Assembly (NCBI RefSeq): GCF_040958095.1
Contig: NC_091209.1
Span: forward strand, 8,371,830 to 8,435,829
DNA: 64,000 bases
DNA from: Procambarus clarkii
Taxonomy: Eukaryota > Arthropoda > Malacostraca > Decapoda > Cambaridae
Direction of reading: 5' to 3'
A program made the translations under genes and the position numbers. This document shows positions 47,998 through 60,503 of this stretch, one piece after another. A model generated the notes under the pieces. That model saw only the letters and a list, made by a program, of their open reading frames with translations, was not told the origin of the DNA and did no database searches. Position 1 is the stretch's first letter; each line of letters begins with the position of its first letter.

Positions 47998-50900
47998 TAA
48001 GTTTTAAGTATAGTTTACTGTAAAAAAAAAAATTGTCAATGTGGCACTTGAAATATGTGCAAATTTAGACAACAAAAAATAATACTGTAACTCCAAACGT
48101 TTAGAGTTTATGAAAAATTAATTCTTTAGGGATTGTAGAATAGACAGCTGTGCACACTATATGTAAAAATGGTGAGAATTGGTCAAAAACTAGATTTTTG
48201 GATACTGAAGTAAGTTGAAATTCTAGTTATAGATATAATTGAAGTTGAAGTTATCGACAATGAACAAGGCAGTTCTAATTCATGAATTTACTTGTACTGT
48301 ACTGTATATTTTAATAAACTTTGTTTGACATTCGTACTCGAATATGTGAAAGTTGTAGGTCAATGTGTGTTGAAATGAAGTCAAGAAAAAATAACCCCCC
48401 AAAAACAAAATATTGGGATAATTATAATGATTTAGGGGGATATATTTAGGGTATACCTTATATAAGTAAAAAAGCTCTAATCTGGTCCCTAATCATCAAA
48501 ACAATGTAAAGAAACAAGGAAAATAGTTTGAAATCTGAAAAAATCAGCCCCAAAAAAAAATTCAGTCTCAAGTTTCGAGAGTTGTTACCGACTTATTTGT
48601 TGACCCATTTAATTGTGTCTTGACATAGTTAGGAATGGGTATACACTCTCCAGGATGTAAAGGTTACAACAAATTCAAATAATAAGGAGGAAAAAAAAAA
48701 AATTTCCCCTAAAAAAAATATTTTTTGGACATTGTTGAAAGTAACTGATGTAACTGATAATAACTTTAGGGCAATGTATTTATATGATATATAACAAAAT
48801 AGAGCATAATAACATGCTCATTATTATTTGTGTTACTGTATTATATATTACAGTACTCACAAATTCTATAAAGGCACCAGCTCTATATCCACTTTGTGGA
48901 CACTTCTTACTACTATTCTTTATGCATTGGACATGTGCTTGCATCTCTTTATTACTGCATTATCCATCAGTTCCAGTTAATAGGAGCCGTTATCATCAAC
49001 AAAACACTTTTTTTTTTAAATATTCGTCTAAAATAAATTTGAAAATATTTTGATGAAAGTTTCACGACGCTGAAACCAAATAAGTTGGAGATTTGTTTAA
49101 CATTTTGAAGTAATTTTTTACATAATTCAAATATTTTTTGAATTATGCCCTCTTATGCTGAGCAGTTTAAGGGTTAATGGAATGCCGCCCTGCTTCTTAT
49201 TGTCCGAAATGCTTTGTGCCACTTACTCGTGCAAATCTCTGAATATCATCCAGATTTTCACGATGATCATCCGTCTTGCTTCCCTAATGTCCCATGGAGT
49301 CATTTGTCCCTTGACACACTTTTGTAAATCTAATATCTTTGATATTGCTCATGTTATGTCCTTTTGTTCTCATACTAGCATTCTGAGTGATATTCAGCAT
49401 CTTTTGAATATTCAGGGACACTGACGGTGCTACATAGTTTTCCCAGCTTGGTTTTCCTTCTTTTGATAATTACTTCCAAAAAAATGGCAAATATAACTAC
49501 AGTACTTGGCTGGCCACAGGCATGGTTAACCAGTTAGCATGTGCCATGTGGTCACTTGCCTATACATTCCAGTTTGTTTTTCAGCAAGTATTGCCTCTAC
49601 ACACTAGATTTATAGACAAACTTTGCCTTCTCATTGATGCCATATATTTAATCAACTTAATGCAAAAAAAAAAAAACCTACGGGATGGGTATGGGGTGCA
49701 TAATAAAGAAAAATTGAAAATTGAATGGGTCAAGTAGCTGACAACAGGTGACATTACCTTAACCAAATAAGATATCCCATTTCTCTAGTAGTTACCCATG
49801 TAGAAAAGCATGGCTTTTCATATTATAAACATCATTTCTGTTATTGTACTCTAAAATGCTTATTCTTTGCTGTTTTCCTTGATCCCTTTTTCTATGGCAC
49901 CCTCTTTTGATATTTACTTTTTCTATTCTGAAACAAACTATCATAAGCAATTTAAAGTCAATGTAAAATTTCAGTCAATAAAAGTATTGACTGAAAGTCA
50001 ATAAAAAGTATTGACTAAAAGTCATAAAAAGTAAAAGTCAATAAAAATTTAAAGCAATGTAAATGTTAGAATCTCTCCCTTTGCCCAGTAAATGGGCAAT
50101 ATCTCAGGTCATATGCCATTCTGCCTTCATTTTAAGTATGTATTGTTGGAATTTTATCCCCTCCACTTCATGTATTCAACTAAGTTGCTATTTATGCAAG
50201 GTTGGATGTTATTTATGCACGGGGTGGCAGTTATGAAAGGTCAGGTGTTATTTATGAAAGTCTTAAGTGTTATTTCCATGATATAATACTCTTCTTGATA
50301 CTAATTTGTTCCTCATTTTACCTGAACCAAATAGTGCCTCTTTATTACGAGAATTAGGATAGTGTCAAGAGTTTTAAGATTTAAGATTTTTATTAGATTG
50401 CATCAATAATGTTTGTAAATGCCATCATATAATTCATGTTGCTACCAGTTAGTTGAATATTAGTTTCAGCTCAGCCTTTGTGATTGTGTGTATAATCACT
50501 TGATCATAGTGATAAAAGAGTTTTATATAGTTTATATTGTTATATAGAATATAGTTTTACAAGTGTTTATATGCCAGGTACATCAGATTTCTAAAGAAAA
50601 TCTATACAATTGATTTTGTTTGCGGTTATGTAAAAGTATTGTAATAATAATAGTAATGTACTGTATACCATATTTGAATACAGTATAGCCTATAATGCTA
50701 TTTACAGTCAAATAAGCAAGCTTCATGTATTTTTAAGATTGACTAGTCATTTCATAATCTAGATTAAAGTACAGGTAAAAAGTGCCTTCTCTTAATGCTA
50801 TTGAAGCTCTAAGATTTCATTTGTCAAAGAGCGCTCATTCTGTACATAGTCGTTCTTCCATCCCCTGTTCAGCAGCTCTATGGGCATCTTCAACTTGAAT

Positions 50901-52526
50901 AACTTCTTGCTGGAGATGTCTTGATCTGGGATGTTTTCTGCTTGGATTTCTTGGTGTTAATGGCAAACAAAATTCAACAGTTCAACTACAGTACTGTGCT
51001 TGCTAGTTAATTGAAGTTACCATACATGAGGCTATGAAATAATGTTCCTGTATACCCTTAATGAAGAGAAATACTTGCCTGTAGCATTAATTAATTGTAG
51101 CATTAATTCCTGTTCTGCTTAATTAAGCTTCAGAAATGTTATAGTGGAAAATATGAAATTCAAGCTAACTTGTAATAAAATTAGTGTCTGTACAGAGAGT
51201 TCCTGACTTACGAACGCCTGACTTTTGAACATCTAGCTTATAAACTGCCTCCAAAGTTTCTATTTTAGAATTAAATCTGGTATATGAACCAGCTCCATCA
51301 TCCCTATATGACAGACTACTATATTTACATACAGACGCATGAGTGCCGTGCAGCTAACCCACATTACCAAGTCAGCAGAACTCTCATGCTAAGTGTAGAT
51401 CCACTAGGCTTTTTATGGACTATTTCATTTATTTATTGAGATCAAAAGCCATAATATAGGACGGAAAATAGAAGCTGCTTTTTCACCCATAAGGATATAA
51501 ACTCATGGAACCACCTACCTGCCTGGTCGTAAATTCCAAGTACATTATTTCAGTTTCAAATCCAGTTTGGAAAAAATCTCTGGAACAATTGGAGGACCTT
51601 TGATAAGCCGCTAGCTTCCTGTCCTTCGTTGAGGCCACTAGATAGTGATTCCTCAGGTAAATCATTAATGACCGATAAGAAGAGGAAGTGTGTTGGTGGT
51701 ACAATAGTGCCGAGGAAGATGTCGCTCATTACCCTCCTCTAGTAATTATAACTCTTCACTTTAAAAAAAATTATGAAGTCTGACAAGTAGGACAACACCC
51801 AATAAAATGCAGCTTCTAATATAATTTTCTCCAACTTTTGGGTCTTATATGTTGATTTTTGGTGGTCCAAGAATGTTTGACACCCCCCCCCCCCACTTAC
51901 AGGATTGTACGGGTAGGAAATCAAGATAGATTAGAGTTATGAACAATTGACTTGCAAACTCATTTTTTGGGATGCATCATAAATATGCTTTCATAAATTG
52001 GAGACTCCCTTTATTTGAGGGTCAAGTTTATCCAGGAAGGGAGAATATTTTTGACCAACCATAAATGTTTAATAATATTCATATTACGTTTTAAATTTTC
52101 AAGGAAATACATGAGACTAATAAAAGGCCTTCTTTTTAATATAGCAAGTCAGAAAGTGCATATCACATAAATGTGGATGTGTTAAAGCCCCAAATAGTAT
52201 GTATCCACAGTTTACGAACATATCCTCATCTTGCATGGTGTCAATTAAACATGGCTTTATCCATCATTGGTGATAATACTAGATAAATAATTTAAGAGTC
52301 TTTATGTATTGAGACTATATAATGGAAAAACTATTATCATTAGTATCCTGTAGCTATTAGGTCAATACTTTGTAACTTGTATGCAACTAATTGCTTACTA
52401 GTACAGTAAGGCTTTCATTAGATAGTTAGGATTACTTATGTTAAAAAAAAAAATCATAGTACTATTTACTACAGTACCTAATAAATATAGTGGCAAAAAA
52501 TGCATATTTTGTCTTGAAATACTGTA
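47998..52526. other. Intergenic, no gene recognised
   Basis: AT-rich DNA. Visible minor features: a hairpin CATAATTCAAA..TTTGAATTATG at 49121-49147; short tandem AGTCAATAAAAAGTATTGAC at 49975-50045; possibly a decayed Tigger-like MITE from about 51196 (CAGAGAGTTCCTGACTTACG) to about 52015, whose right end is too diverged to be certain; a C homopolymer at 51883-51894. Confidence 0.45.
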
Positions 52527-52992
52527 CAGTGGAACCTCGGTGTATGATTGCACCTGAATACAAATACTGTATATCTGTGTACAATGAAGATTTCGTCAGT
52601 AAATGTGCCCTGTTATAAGCCGTTCGCTCCAGAGTGTAATGCACATTCATACTTGTCCGAGTCGGTAAGATCGGTTTACACTTGTATGCTGTCTAGTGAT
52701 AACCATGCTTAAATTTTCTTTGAACAATTTCATCGTTTTTGTTGCTTAACATAAGTTCTTATATATCATGCCATGGGTACCAAGAAAGTCAGTGGTAAAG
52801 TTCAACCTAAGAGAATAGTTGAGGATGACTATAGAAGAAAGAAAGGAAGAGGTCATTCATAAACATGAAGACGGTATGCTCGTGGTTGATCTGGCTAGGA
52901 AAATGTGTAGCAATGTGGCAAGAGCTGCAGAGTTTTGCTGAAAAGACTCTCCCAGATAAAGCTGTAGCAAGCCGTTGTGTTAACCTTTTTAA

Positions 52993-53464
52993 CACTTTCG
53001 TCCGGCAGCGATGTAGTCTGTGTCAATAAATAAATTGACGGATGTCCGCTGGTGATGCATGTTGCATTAAAATTTAAAATATTTGTTAGCACTTTCGGCA
53101 CACCCAGCCCACCCCAAGGAGGGCCTGGCATTTCCTGGGAGCACACACCCACACTAACATGGGTACTCTTTCCAGTGTTCTGACCTCAATTTTCGAGCTA
53201 CAGTATGTCGTTCAGTTTAGTATCAAATTGTTCGCAATCTGAAGGCACACATTATAAAACCAATATCATAATAATCGAACAGTAAATGGAATTTTAACAA
53301 ATTTTAATTTTGGACACTCATTACCACAAGTATTTATAATCTTTCCAGTGTTTCTTCACCTCAACTGTTGTACTACGTTCGTTCATTATGTAATCAAATT
53401 ATTCGCAATCTATTGGCGCGCATTTTAAAACTAGTCCCATAATGATCGGATAAAAAATATAATT
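52993..53464. mobile_element. TTAA-flanked insertion with internal duplication
   Basis: TTAA lies at 52989-52992 and 53465-53468, and the surrounding Tigger sequence (AACCTTTTTAA|TGACAATGTG) is contiguous without it when compared with the 11-kb and 47-kb copies. Inside, a roughly 170-bp block beginning CTTTCCAGTGTT occurs twice in tandem (about 53169 and 53341). I see no clear terminal inverted repeat. Confidence 0.65.
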
Positions 53465-54025
53465 TTAATGACAATGTGCTCGCAAGACCGACAATTTTTA
53501 AAATGTAAGCAAAAACAAGTGTTTTTAGACAGATTCTTAGTAAGACAAACAACCAGTGAACCACAACCAGGTCCTAGTGGTATGCCTACAAAAAACAGGA
53601 GAGTGTACTCCAGAAATATCATCACTGCTTGATGTTATAATGGAAGAGGATTCCCCTTCCAAACACTAACACCACCCCTCCTCCTCACCATCCTCCATAG
53701 GCCAATAAGAGTCCTCAATAAAGGTAAAGTACAGTAAAAAATTTGCAGTATTCTGTATAAAATGAATTTTTAAGTTAATATTATTGGGTGTGTTGAACAG
53801 GTTAATTCAATTTACATTATTTCTTACAGGAAAATTAAATTCGGTGTGTGAATATTCGAGTTACGATACTGTTATAATTCAGCAGGAAGAGAAACCAATG
53901 TGCACTCCACATGGTGTTTATTACAACAACAAACAATGACGTCACCGGGTATAGGTTACTCGACTTACTATTTACGATGCTTACAAAACAAAAGAGCATT
54001 CTGCTCAAAACATTATGCACCATTA

Positions 54026-55838
54026 TGAGGGGAGAGGCAGAAAGAAATTTTGAAAAAGGGACAGCAGAAATGTAAAACAGAACCGGACCTATTCTACAAA
54101 TTCATAAACAACAAATTGCAGGTAAAGGATAATATCCAGAGGTTGAAAATGGGAAACAGATTCACGGAAAATGAAAAGGAAATGTGTGAAACATTAAATG
54201 AAAAGTTCCAAAGTGTGTTTGTACAAAATGAAATCTTCAGAGAACCAGACAATAAGAATTCCAGAGAACAACAGAGCGGATAGAGGTGTCTAGAGACTGA
54301 AGTGGAAAATATGCTAAAGGAGCTCAGTAAGAACAAAGCAGCTGGCCCAGATGGAGTTTCACCATGGGTTCTTAGAGAATGTGCATCTGAGCTCAGCATT
54401 CCATTTCACCTTGATCTTTCAGGCATCCTTGTGTACAGGAATTTTAGCAGACGTGTGGAAACAAGCTAACATAGTTCCAATCTACAAAAGTGGCAGCAGG
54501 GAAGACCCCCTCAATTATAGACCTGTATCATTGACAAGTGTAATAGTGAAAGTATTGGAAAAACTAATCAAAACTAAATGGGTAGAACACCTGGAGAGAA
54601 ATTATATAATATCAGGACAGACAGTATGGTTTTCGATCTGGAAGGTCCTGTGTATCGAATTTACTCAGTTTCTATGATCGAGCCACAGAGATATTACAGG
54701 AAAGAGATGGTTGGGTTGATTGCATCTATCTGGACCTAAAAAAGGCTTTCGACAGAGTTCCACATAAGAGGTTGTTCTGGAAACTGGAAAATATTGGAGG
54801 GGTGACAGGTAAGCTTCTAACATGGATGAAAAAATTTTCTGACTGATAGAAAAATGAGGGCAGTAATCAGAGGCAATGTATCGGACTGGAGAAATGTCAC
54901 AAGTGGAGTACCACAGGGTTCAGTTCTTGCACCAGTGATATTTATTGTCTACATAAATGATCTACCAGTTAGTATACTGAATTATATGAACATGTTTGCT
55001 GATGATGCTAAGATAATAGGAAGGATAAGAAATTTAGACGATTGTCATGCCCTTCTAGAAGACCTGGACAAAAGTATATGGAGCACCACTTGGCAAATGG
55101 AATTTAATGTTAATAAATGCCATGTTATGGAATGTGGAATAGGAGAACATAGACCCCACACAACCTATATATTACGTGAGAAATATTTAAAGAATTCTGA
55201 TAAAGAAAGATCTAGGGGTGGTTCTAGATAGAAAACTATCACCTGAGGACCACAAAGAATATTGTGCGAGGAGCCTATGCCACGCTTTCTAACTTCAGAA
55301 TTGCTTTTAAATACATGGATGGCGATATACTAAAGAAATTGTTCATGACTTGTTAGGCCAAAGCTAGAATATGCAGCTGTTGTGTGGTGCCCATATCTTA
55401 AGAAGCACATTAACAAACTGGAAAAGGTGCAAAGACATGCTACTAAGTGGCTCCCAGAACTGAAGGGCAAGAGCTACGAGGAGAGGTTAGAGGCATTAAA
55501 TATGCCAAAACTAGAAGACAAAAGAAAAAGAGGTGATATGATCACTACGTACAAAATAGTAACAGGAATTGATAAAATCGACAGGGAAGATTTCCCCGAG
55601 ACCTAGAACTTCAAGAACCAGAGGTCATAGATTTAAACTAGCTAAACACAGATGCCGAAGAAATATAAGAAAATTCACTTTCGCAAACAGAGTGGTAGAC
55701 GGTTGGAACAAGTTAGGTGAGAAGGTGGTGGAGGCCAAGACCGTCAGTAGTTTCAAAGTGTTATATGACAGAGTGCTGGGAAGACGGGACACCACGAGCG
55801 TAGCTCTCATCCTGTAACTACACTTAGGTATTACCTAA
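54026..55838 (+). mobile_element. LINE-A copy, 5'-truncated, with full 3' end
   Basis: It begins at the same linker as 22.9 kb (GAGAGGCAGAAAGAAATTTT). Reverse transcriptase: [74 protein letters not shown] (about 54995), followed by the C-terminal KRGDMITTYKIVTGIDKIDR and [10 protein letters not shown]. The tail ends CTCATCCTGTAACTACACTT AGGTA. Several frameshifts; inactive, but better preserved than the 22-kb copy. Confidence 0.88.
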
Positions 55839-55926
55839 TCTATGTAGTATTTAATCCTACAAAATGTCTTATCTTAACAGATACATTTCTTGGAACGGAT
55901 TAAATTCGTACACTGAGGTTCCACTA

Positions 55927-56784
55927 ACTGAATTGTGCTAAAAATTTTCAACTCTGTTCCATGTATTTATAGTAAATTATTAATGTTATTCTTTAGTACA
56001 AGATATACAGTATAAGCTTTTGTAAACGAGATACTTCATAGTTGGGACATTTAGGACCTTTGTGAAGTAGCTGTATTTATTTATTTGAACTTAGTGTTTA
56101 TTGTACTCTACAGATCCATTATGTACTTTTAATTGTAAATAATACATATTGGCAATGTTTTAAGTGACAGTCTCATGCCACATGAGGACATAACAGGTTT
56201 GTCAAGAACAGTTGCAACACTTGTAAAGTGTCAATACAAACTAATACATCAAAAATTTTCAAAGTAATTTTGTATGCTGTAACAGTAGAACCTTTGCCAC
56301 CATATTGATTCATGTAAATATCAGTAACAGAGAATGTCTTGGCTATTGTTTGTATAAAGAAAATACATTGAGCCATCAGGTGGCATTAAACAAATATAAA
56401 TGTAGCCAGGTGGCAAGGAACTATAAAACCCTACATAGACACGTGTAATATTCTAAGGCACGTGGAAACTGTTGACTTGTTTTGCTTTTCATATGCATGT
56501 ATACAAGCCAAATTAATTTAGTAGAGCTTTATTTCTTTCCAGTAAATTCATGCATGAAAAATGATCTTGTTTAGCCCAGCAGTATGCAACAGAGGCTGTG
56601 TGTCACGTGTTAATGTTGCCAGTTTTAATACCAAGTAGTTTTATTCATCCAGTCTGATAAGAAAATGTTTGATGCTGCAAAGCATTTAATGCAGTGCAGG
56701 GTAGTGGAGAGGGGCTCTGCTGAATCTGATAAATTTAGGCATTTATAGTGAGTGAATTCATCAAGTGAACTACTGTATTTAGTT
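55927..56784. other. Intergenic, no gene recognised
   Basis: AT-rich unique DNA with short random open frames only. Confidence 0.5.
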
Positions 56785-57662
56785 TTCCATGTTTTGGGTG
56801 GCCCTCCGCTAGGTCCCCATAGTTGCACACGTTGCAGGGGCTCAGCATTTTGTTTGTTTGGTAGTTCTGGAATAACCAGTTAGCAGTACCTTGCCTGGGG
56901 CTTCCCTTAACAGTCAGCCTAAGGGCCCTGGAAACCCCCATTAGGGCTCATTGGTCCTGATAGAGGAGACCTCTTGAGTCCCATCTCGCTTTGTGCGAAT
57001 TTGAAGATTGCTCTGTACCCTTGTCTCAGGGTGACACTTCACCAGTCTTTACTTCTAGTCATGCTGCCTGTTAGGGCAATGACACCTTTGACCCAGGGGT
57101 CATGCGAATGGTGTTCCTTGCATGCTTGTACTCCAATACACCCAGTCTATTAATATCAATATTCGGGTGCAGGCAGCTTCAGTGCTGCATATGAGGTCTA
57201 GGTTGCTGCAACGCTGCGAAGTTGGATGCCCCTGCGGCTGCCCAGCTTTGGTTATAGGGACCCGGACTTGGGGGTGTTAATCGCCTCGACTTTGGTTTCA
57301 TCCGCTTTCGGGTCGTACCAGCGGGGCCCCCCTTCATCCCTGTTTTTCCAGTGGACTCTGCTTTTTCTCCAGCGGCAGAGGGTTTGGAGGATGGCTCGGC
57401 CTTGGCTCCTGTCATGGAGGATCCCAGGGCTGCCTGACCTGGTAGATGGCAAACAGACTGCTTCCATTTACATGGGGGTGTCTATAGGTATAGGATGAGG
57501 CTCCTCTTGCCTCATCTGATGGGGGCCAGGTTTTGGCGCTGGTTTCCACTAGGCCTAGAACTCCATCGATTGACTGTTGCCACTGGTCTAATATACACAC
57601 ATCAACCTCCGGGGTCTCACCCAGAAAATGGCGTTTCATTACATTCAACGCTGTTTTTTCAC
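56785..57662 (+). mobile_element. DIRS deletion derivative (relic 4)
   Basis: 56790-57400 aligns with the gag-like interior of the 29-35 kb element (for example CCGCTAGGTCCCC, TTAGCAGTACCTTGCCTGGG, ACTTGGGGGTGTTAATCGCC against 30375, 30445 and 30830). At about 57425 it jumps to the right terminal repeat (GACCTGGTAGATGGCA) and ends with TGGCGTTTCATTACATTCAA CGCTG. Roughly 3.5 kb of interior is missing. Confidence 0.75.
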
Positions 57663-57694
57663 TTATTAGCAATTCATTGGTAATGTAGTATCTA

Positions 57695-58137
57695 CCAAAC
57701 AAATAAATACAGAAATCACTGCTCAGATCATTGCCTTTAAAGGAAGCAGGCCATCAAAGTAAAGAAATAAGTTAATTTTTGGGTGTAGCAAAATTGACAC
57801 AAATTACAGTATTGTGCACTCTTCAAGGGGTTAACACTGGTGACAAGGCATCACAAAAACATTGGTCTGGTCATCCAAGGAAGACTTCTTCAAGGTCTGT
57901 TCGTGGTCTAACATGCAGGGTACTCTACAATAAGTTTTAAAACATTCACAAACCTCAAAGACATCTTCCTGGGATGACCAGATCGATGTTTCTGTGATGG
58001 CTAGTCCCAAGTGTTTTCCCCTTGGAAGTATACACAACACTTCATGTTGACTTGGCTACACCCAACAATTAACTTATTTCCTTCCTTTGGTGGGCTGCTT
58101 CCTTTAAAGCAATGATCTGAGCAGTGGTTTGTTTGCC
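57695..58137. repeat. Foldback element, about 440 bp
   Basis: The left arm CACTGCTCAGATCATTGC..TTTAAAGGAAGCAGGCC..AAATAAGTTAATTTTTGGGTGT is the complement of the right arm ACACCCAACAATTAACTTAT..GGCTGCTTCCTTTAAAGC..AATGATCTGAGCAGTG. Weaker complementarity continues to the centre (CTGGTCATCCAAGGAAGA against TCTTCCTGGGATGACCAG). No coding frame. It may be a MITE with very long inverted repeats or a hairpin RNA source. Confidence 0.88.
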
Positions 58138-58744
58138 TAGTTCCTGTGGCACATGTCATAAGAATATATAGATATATTGTTATATTGCACTGTTAACTGC
58201 AATCACAGACTGGTGAGCTGCCAGAGCAAGACACGCAACACTAGTACTTAGACTTGAGGCAACTGAGCCTACCAGCTGTGTGCCTCTAGGAACCTGAGGG
58301 ATACCCTGACTATGTACTCCAGTGTTAGCTTTTTCACCTCCATAACTATCATTCTTTTTATGCCATAAGTACACGCTGCCTCAGGGAGGGTGGCGCATAC
58401 TTTTCTTGTGTACAGGTAACTTTTGAAGTATTTGCTAATGTCGAAACAATTTAATTCCTATACATTCCTTATGTCTAGTCTGGACATTAAGTTTGTAATG
58501 AACTATAAATATATACTGTCCTGTGATTGCTATAAAGTATTGTAACATTATTTTGTAATGATATATCCAGTAATGATAGTCTTAAATTTACATTATTCCT
58601 ATAAAGTGGTCCTCCTAAAATATTTTAACCTTCTCAGGACTAAAGTGTATAGTTGCAATTTGTGTACTCAGACCATCTACCATTCATTACATTTGTCTAC
58701 TGTCACCAGCTACCACTCAGAATCTCAGATTCATTCACTGAGCG
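58138..58744. other. No gene recognised
   Basis: AT-rich spacer without repeats or coding features that I can identify. Confidence 0.45.
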
Positions 58745-58925
58745 GGACAGAAATGGTTCCTTTCACCTGATGCCTCTCTTCACTTAGTAACAAATAGGTA
58801 CCTGGGAGTTAGGCCACTGTTTAGCTGCATTATGGGAAAGGTCAGCAATCTGACCCAAAAGGGTGGGGGAGGGTCTCAATTATCCTAAGTGCAGGCTTCC
58901 TGTCCCCCCCCAACAACCAGAAATA
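58745..58925 (+). mobile_element. SINE fragment without tRNA head
   Basis: TTTCACCTGATGCCTCTCTT and TAGTAACAAATAGGTACCTG GGAGTTAG match the SINE-B middle (43995-44055: TTTCACCCTATGCCCCTGTT, AGTAAAATAGGTACCTGGGT). The 3' part differs from both SINE-A and SINE-B tails, so it is a third family or a truncated copy. Confidence 0.65.
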
Positions 58926-58977
58926 TATTATTTTCCTAGCAGAATGCCTTTATTGTACATAAAGAAAGCATACTAAT

Positions 58978-59068
58978 ATGAGATATATATATGAGATATA
59001 TATTATATATGAGATATATATACTATATATATATATATATTTATATATAATATATATATATATCATAT
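58978..59068. repeat. TA-rich palindromic microsatellite
   Basis: Alternating TA with interspersed GAG and TTA, self-complementary. Confidence 0.9.
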
Positions 59069-59630
59069 TAGTGCGATTCCTATAGCTAATAGGAAGTGGG
59101 AAACATTCTTTGCTCAGTCATGTATTGGCTACACAAGGTTAATTCTTGATCACTTTATGGTACAGAAGCCTTCCCCTTATTGAGAAAATTGCATTGTTCC
59201 ACTTAGTCATTCATCTCCTGGGTGAATGTTTTGATTTTCAAGATGATTCAAGTCTGTTTTCCAACGTTGCTGATACCTTGTGTGTGTAAATATAATCCTC
59301 ATTGAATTAAACTTCATTAATAGAGATAAACTTGTATCTTTCAGCTGCCCTTTTTTTCATAGTGCAAGATAGCAATAACTTAGTGCTTTAATGTAATAAT
59401 TACCCATGGTGTAGTTGGCACACCATTAAAGAGTGTTATACTCCATGAATTGTTACAGTAAATGTAGTGTCTGAATTAAAGCAGTTTTACTTACAATAGA
59501 ACATAATAAAAACTTCTTTAAATCCTCACCGAGCAAAATTAATTTGTCTACTAATAGGTGTTGTGATCGAGTGACAAACTTGGTATGTATACACTATAAT
59601 ATATAAATCTTATTAACAAGGTGGGATGTA

Positions 59631-60500
59631 CTCTAGAAGCTCGCTAATCTGGGATCCACCAATCCGGAAAACGCCCTAATCCGGCGAAAAATGTGGCTAG
59701 ATAAAGTTATCTCCCTGTCCAGCCAAAATGTCCATAGAAGCCGGACTAGTGGATATTTAGCCAGATCAGTGTACTGTATACTGATAGTTCTGGAGATTTT
59801 TAGGCTTCAAACACTAAGGTTTGACTTGCCTTAGAATATAACATGTGAATCTTTACCACAGAGATAAATAAGTGAAATGCCTGGCCTAACACTCATTATA
59901 CACCACCAGGAAAGGAGGGAATCAGGCAGGGTTCAGGCAAGCTGGGAGGCTAGAATGGGGTACGAGTGTGGTGGGTGTCAGGAGTGGGTGTCTGACTTAC
60001 CTGACCTGCCCACCCACATGTCTGCCTGCCCACCTACCAGCCAAGCAGCTAACCACCCACCCAGCCCCACAGGAATTTCAAGAACAAGAAGTCATAGATT
60101 TAAACTAATTAAGCAAAGATGCTGCAGAAATATGAGAAAATTCACTTTCGCAAACAGAGTGGTAGACGGTTGGAACAAGTTAAGTGAGAAGGTGGTGGAG
60201 GCCAAAACCTGTCAGTAGTTTCAAAGCGTTATATGACAGAGTACTGGGTAGACGGGACACCATGAGCATAGCTCTCATCCTGTAACTACACTTAGGTAAT
60301 TACACTAATTTTAGTATGTGGGGTAGGGGGAGGGGGGAAGAATGGTTCAGCAATTCAAAATTTTTTGTTTGTGGTATAAAAATTGTTGGAAATGGTCACT
60401 TTTGGACTTCCCGGTGAAAAAGTACTGTATGTTAATCCGGAAACGTGCTAATCTGGCTGTGGGTCCTTCCCATATAGTCTAGATTAGCGAGCTTCTACAG
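59631..60500. mobile_element. TA-flanked MITE with nested LINE-A tail
   Basis: TA at 59629-30 and 60501-2 flank CTCTAGAAGCTCGCTAATCT and, on the complement at the right, CTGTAGAAGCTCGCTAATCT (19 of the first 20-22 match). TA duplication and ends indicate the Tc1/mariner superfamily. There is no transposase. A second internal AATCCGG motif near both ends repeats inward. Confidence 0.8.
60060..60303 (+). mobile_element. LINE-A 3' tail nested in the MITE
   Basis: SRTRSHRFKLIKQRCCRNMR and KFTFANRVVDGWNKLSEKVV match the C-terminus of LINE-A, followed by CTCATCCTGTAACTACACTT AGGTAATTACAC. A severely 5'-truncated insertion. Confidence 0.85.
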
Positions 60501-60503
60501 TAA

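Larger units (their letters stand above)
52527..55926 (+). mobile_element. Tigger/pogo copy with two nested insertions
   Basis: The left end CAGTGGAACCTCGGTGTATG follows TA (52525-26). The right end is TACACTGAGGTTCCACT. The N-terminal transposase remnant (GTKKVSGKVQPKR) is at about 52772-52810 and the C-terminal tail (RFLVRQTTSEPQPGPSGM, GM from 53530-53585) after the first insertion. The internal inserts are 52993-53464 (TTAA) and about 53871-55880 (a LINE-A and flanking bases). Strongly diverged from the 47-kb copy. Confidence 0.8.
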
